Source: Prevotella sp. UBA6387
GTDB lineage: Bacteria; Bacteroidota; Bacteroidia; Bacteroidales; Bacteroidaceae
Length of the DNA stretch: 9,659 nucleotides
NCBI GenBank assembly: GCA_002437565.1
Contig: DJQL01000093.1
Span: 14,491-24,149, forward strand
Direction: 5' to 3'
Shown piece by piece: positions 7,450-9,659 of the stretch; position 1 is the first letter of the stretch, and each line of letters starts with the position of its first letter. The notes under the pieces were generated by a model that saw only the letters and a list, made by a program, of their open reading frames with translations, ran no database searches and was not told the origin of the DNA. The position numbers and the translations under genes are program-made.

Positions 7450-7480
7450 CAAAGGTAATGTAAATCAAGAGGAGAACAAA
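7450..7480 (-). promoter_or_regulatory. near-consensus Bacteroidetes promoter firing leftward
   Basis: On the minus strand TTTG (plus 7480-7477) is followed after 19 bases by TACCTTTG (plus 7457-7450), matching the -33/-7 consensus of this phylum in both sequence and spacing. The -7 octamer is identical to that of the porin promoter. Transcription would start near 7443-7445. Only a short coding-like stretch and a hairpin lie downstream before the ccsBA terminator. Confidence 0.55.
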
Positions 7481-7534
7481 ATATATTTTATAGTTTTTTC
7501 TGCGTATGGCTTATTATAATTCAAGATTTTTGTC

Positions 7535-7542
7535 TACATTTG
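7535..7542 (+). promoter_or_regulatory. -7 element of the Rpn nuclease gene promoter
   Basis: TACATTTG matches TAnnTTTG and places the transcription start near 7548, about 22 bases before the ATG at 7571. The expected -33 region around 7511-7516 reads TTATTA and has no TTTG, so the promoter may be weak or regulated. It is divergent from the minus-strand promoter about 55 bases away. Confidence 0.5.
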
Positions 7543-7570
7543 CAAACAAACTAACAAAGAGGCGCAGACT

Positions 7571-8428
7571 ATGGCAAGATTCATCAACCCATTTACAGAC
7601 ATCGGCTTCAAGAGGATCTTCGGGCAAGAGATTTCCAAGCCGTTGATATTAGACTTCCTGAATAGCCTGCTGGTGGGCGAGGAACATATCATAAACATCA
7701 CGTTCCTCGACAAGGAACAGCCTGCCCTTTTTGAGGATGACCGTTCGCTTATCTACGACATTTATTGCGAAACCGACAAAAACGAGAACATTATCGTTGA
7801 GATGCAAAACAAGTCGCAGCCATATTTCAAGAACAGAAGCATATACTATGTTTCCGAAGCCATTGCAAGACAAGGGGAGAAAGGGGCTGATTGGCAATAC
7901 AAGATTGACGCAGTGTACCTCGTGGCTTTCCTGAATTTCTGCCCAATGGATTTTGACAAGCAGTTTCGCACAGACGTGGGATTGATTGACAGGAAAAACG
8001 GAAAAGTATTCTCCGACAAAGAGAGAATGACATTCATGCAACTTCCCTTATTCACCAAGGAGGCAGACGAGTGTGAGACTAATTTCGACAAATGGATATA
8101 TTTGCTAAAAAATATGGAGACCTTAACAAGATTGCCATGGGCAGCAAAAAGTTCAGTGTTCAAAAGACTTGAACAAATTGCAGATGTCGCTTCGCTTTCA
8201 AGACAAGAGCGCATGAAATACGACGTGGGATTGAAAAAATACCGCGATACCCTGTCTGTGCTTGAAGGCGCAAAACAAGACGGCTTAGCAGAAGGAAGAG
8301 CTGAAGGTAAACAAAATGAAAAAGTAGAAACCGCGAAGCGCCTTTCTGCCATTGGAATGGATATAAACACTATAGCTATTGCCACTGGACTTTCAGCAAA
8401 AGAAATTAAGACCATAATAAAACATTGA
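7571..8428 (+). CDS. Rpn-family PD-(D/E)XK nuclease (PDDEXK_2, 'nuclease family transposase')
   Basis: The 285-residue product belongs to the Rpn / PDDEXK_2 group of DNA endonucleases, known in E. coli for promoting recombination and, for some members, phage defence. The hallmark start FINPFTDIGFKRIFGQE (residues 4-20) is present. The catalytic core shows Asp63 (IYDIYCETD) and the E-x-Q variant of the (D/E)XK motif, Glu77-Met-Gln79 (IVEMQNK), so the active site looks intact. SEAIARQGEKG (95-105) is also typical. The C-terminal part (about 215-285) is a charged linker with AEGRAEGK followed by a small helical region ending in TGLSAKEIKTIIKH. The length is usual. The start ATG follows a 22-base leader. 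Despite the common name, no terminal inverted repeats, target duplication or partner genes are seen, so it is not annotated as a mobile element. Such genes are multicopy in Bacteroidales. Confidence 0.9.
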   Translation: MARFINPFTDIGFKRIFGQEISKPLILDFLNSLLVGEEHIINITFLDKEQPALFEDDRSLIYDIYCETDKNENIIVEMQNKSQPYFKNRSIYYVSEAIARQGEKGADWQYKIDAVYLVAFLNFCPMDFDKQFRTDVGLIDRKNGKVFSDKERMTFMQLPLFTKEADECETNFDKWIYLLKNMETLTRLPWAAKSSVFKRLEQIADVASLSRQERMKYDVGLKKYRDTLSVLEGAKQDGLAEGRAEGKQNEKVETAKRLSAIGMDINTIAIATGLSAKEIKTIIKH

Positions 8429-8551
8429 AACATTAAAAGCATTGTGAGCATGATTGCCCTTTCAGCGTAAAAGGCATTGCGATTTCAGTAGAAAGACAAT
8501 GTATTTTCACCGATAATAAAACCAATATAAAAATAAAGTCAATATTGATAT

Positions 8552-8596
8552 AAACAAAATGGCAATCATAGACATGACTAAATCCATGATTGCCAT
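8552..8596 (-). terminator. intrinsic terminator of the RelA/SpoT-family gene
   Basis: A perfect 11-base inverted repeat, ATGGCAATCAT (8559-8569) and ATGATTGCCAT (8586-8596), encloses a 16-base loop. On the minus strand it is followed by TTTGTTTA, so the hairpin plus the last T of the stem gives a T-rich tail. It begins 11 bases after the stop codon of the minus-strand gene. On the plus strand there is no T-run, so it would not efficiently stop the nuclease transcript. Confidence 0.72.
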
Positions 8597-8606
8597 GAAT
8601 CAATAT

Positions 8607-9659
8607 TCATACTCGTTCCACTTGTTTCACGCCTTTCACGGCCTTGAGTTTTTTGACAAGCTGATTAAGTCGTGCCGTGTCCTCAACTTGAATTGTGAGA
8701 TTGCCAGAGAAGAGTCCATCATGAGAGTCGATATTTATGGACCGCATCACTATTTTCTCATCCTTTGATATGATATTTGTAATATTGGAAACAATGCCAA
8801 TGTCGTCGTGCCCTACCACACGCAAGGTGATGGCATACTTGGACGAGCCCTTGCCTGCCCAGCGCGCTCTCACGATGCGATAGCCAAACCTGCGACGCAT
8901 CTCTGGCGCATTGGGACAGTCTTGCCTATGCACTTTTATTCCGCCACCCGCGGTAACAAACCCAAAGATAGGGTCACCATAAATAGGATGGCAACACGGC
9001 GCAAGCTGATAGTCGATGCCCTTAAGGTTTTGGTCTATCGTGAGCACATCATCGCTCTCATGGGTTAATTCCTCTTCTGGGCTCTCAAAATTGAACTGGT
9101 CTGCTGATACAGTCCCCTTGTCCTTGTTCTCCGTGTGGTCGCGCACTTCCACATATTTGGCTATCACGTCGTTTGGATCGAGCTTGCCATCTGCCACTTG
9201 CTTATAGAAGTCGGAGACCTCCTTGAACCCCATTTTTTTGATGAGGTGTGCCATTATGCTCTCGTCCGCCTCAATGTGCTTGTTTTTGAATCGGCGTTCC
9301 AAAAGTTCCTTGGCATAAAGCCCGTCTTTTTGTTGGGTTTCCTTGATGGCGAGCCTGATTTTCGATTTCGCCTTTGGCGTGACCGCTATTGATAGCCAGT
9401 CTCGCTTAGGTTTTTGGTTGCTTTGGGTTATCACCTCCACGGTGTCACCCGAATGCAGTTCCTGTCTTATCGAAACAGCCTTACCATTCACCTTGCCTCC
9501 AACACAGGTATTGCCAATGTTGGAGTGTATGCGGTAAGCGAAGTCGAGCACCGTGGATCGAGCCGGAAACTTGAAAAGGTCTCCACGCGGCGTGAACACG
9601 TAAATGTCGTCGGGTTGGAGCGACATCTTGAACTGATCCATCACCTGCAGGTTGTCACC
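8607..9659 (-). CDS. rsh: RelA/SpoT homolog, (p)ppGpp synthetase/hydrolase, C-terminal part (5' end outside window)
   Basis: This is the regulatory C-terminal half of a long RelA/SpoT homolog, the enzyme that makes and/or degrades (p)ppGpp in the stringent response. The frame stays open to the window edge, with codons GDNLQ preceding VMDQFKMSL, so no start is visible. The 350 residues seen are roughly half of a typical 700-750-residue protein, and the catalytic hydrolase and synthetase domains lie outside. In order, counting from the window edge, there are: a TGS domain (about 18-80; IYVFTPRG, FAYRIHS, SGDTVEV), a helical region (about 85-170), an acidic linker (about 170-205), the conserved-cysteine/zinc-finger domain (LAPCCHPIYGDPIFGF at 219-234, HRQDCPN at 244-250), and a C-terminal ACT domain (about 274-350). 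The last residues are KGVKQVERV. RelA versus SpoT type cannot be decided without the N-terminal half. It is convergent with the nuclease gene. Confidence 0.95.
   Translation of the reverse strand, partial: GDNLQVMDQFKMSLQPDDIYVFTPRGDLFKFPARSTVLDFAYRIHSNIGNTCVGGKVNGKAVSIRQELHSGDTVEVITQSNQKPKRDWLSIAVTPKAKSKIRLAIKETQQKDGLYAKELLERRFKNKHIEADESIMAHLIKKMGFKEVSDFYKQVADGKLDPNDVIAKYVEVRDHTENKDKGTVSADQFNFESPEEELTHESDDVLTIDQNLKGIDYQLAPCCHPIYGDPIFGFVTAGGGIKVHRQDCPNAPEMRRRFGYRIVRARWAGKGSSKYAITLRVVGHDDIGIVSNITNIISKDEKIVMRSINIDSHDGLFSGNLTIQVEDTARLNQLVKKLKAVKGVKQVERV

Larger units (their letters stand above)
7191..7570. other. 380-base remainder of the ccsBA-rpn gap: divergent promoters and a short minus-strand unit
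   Basis: Apart from the terminator at its left edge, the gap holds no long open frame. It contains a minus-strand promoter at 7450-7480, a broken or very short coding-like stretch below it (7258-7423), a hairpin at 7227-7259, and the plus-strand promoter of the nuclease gene near 7535-7542. Bases 7481-7530 are AT-rich and featureless. Confidence 0.55.

Noticed and set aside
7571..8428. Nuclease gene as a transposase within an insertion sequence
   Set aside because: No terminal inverted repeats or target-site duplication were found around it. Rpn-family proteins are nucleases whose 'transposase' label is historical.
7846..8451. 201-codon open frame on the minus strand over the nuclease gene
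   Set aside because: It overlaps the well-supported Rpn coding sequence, and its Ser/Phe-rich translation matches nothing recognisable.
8450..8475. GCCCTTT / AAAAGGC pairing downstream of the nuclease gene as its terminator
   Set aside because: The stem is six or seven bases with a bulge and is followed by ATTGCG, without a T-run. It is too weak to call.
8539..8548. Palindrome TCAATATTGA near the convergent gene ends
   Set aside because: A ten-base AT-rich palindrome is expected by chance in an AT-rich gap, and no partner copy at a regulatory position is seen.

Overview
The window looks like chromosome of a Bacteroidales bacterium, most probably Prevotella/Segatella-like. The evidence is lipoprotein signals ending in Cys-Ser-Asp-(Lys/Asp)-Asp, promoters of the TTTG / TAnnTTTG type used by this phylum, general absence of Shine-Dalgarno sequences, and a PD-(D/E)XK 'Rpn' nuclease gene of a kind abundant in these genomes. 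No tRNA, rRNA, CRISPR array or complete insertion sequence was seen.

Region 1 (1-4783) is a three-gene plus-strand cluster behind one good promoter (27-57). It encodes an outer-membrane beta-barrel porin-like protein, an imelysin-family lipoprotein with an intact GxHxxE motif, and a di-heme c-type oxidoreductase lipoprotein with two CxxCH sites. Both lipoproteins carry the acidic signal that sends Bacteroidetes lipoproteins to the cell surface. A long hairpin lies between the second and third genes, and a terminator-like hairpin follows the third.

Region 2 (4820-7190) is a fused cytochrome c synthetase (CcsB/ResB plus CcsA) with all four expected heme-ligand histidines and the WWD motif, followed by a strong terminator. 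It would attach heme to the two CxxCH sites of the upstream oxidoreductase, so the four genes form a plausible functional unit. The best reading is iron acquisition at the outer membrane: imelysin for iron binding, the di-heme protein for redox, the porin for passage. This recalls EfeO/EfeB/EfeU in logic but uses different proteins. The function is inference.

Region 3 (7191-8428) holds a 459-base gap and then an Rpn-family nuclease gene. The gap is not empty. On the minus strand it has a near-consensus promoter (7450-7480), a short coding-like stretch that seems to carry one frame break, and a hairpin exactly at the stop codon. This may be an unannotated small gene, small RNA or relic, divergent from the nuclease.

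Region 4 (8552-9659) is the C-terminal half of a RelA/SpoT-family (p)ppGpp enzyme on the minus strand, with TGS, zinc-finger/conserved-cysteine and ACT domains. It runs off the right edge and has its own terminator. It converges on the nuclease gene.
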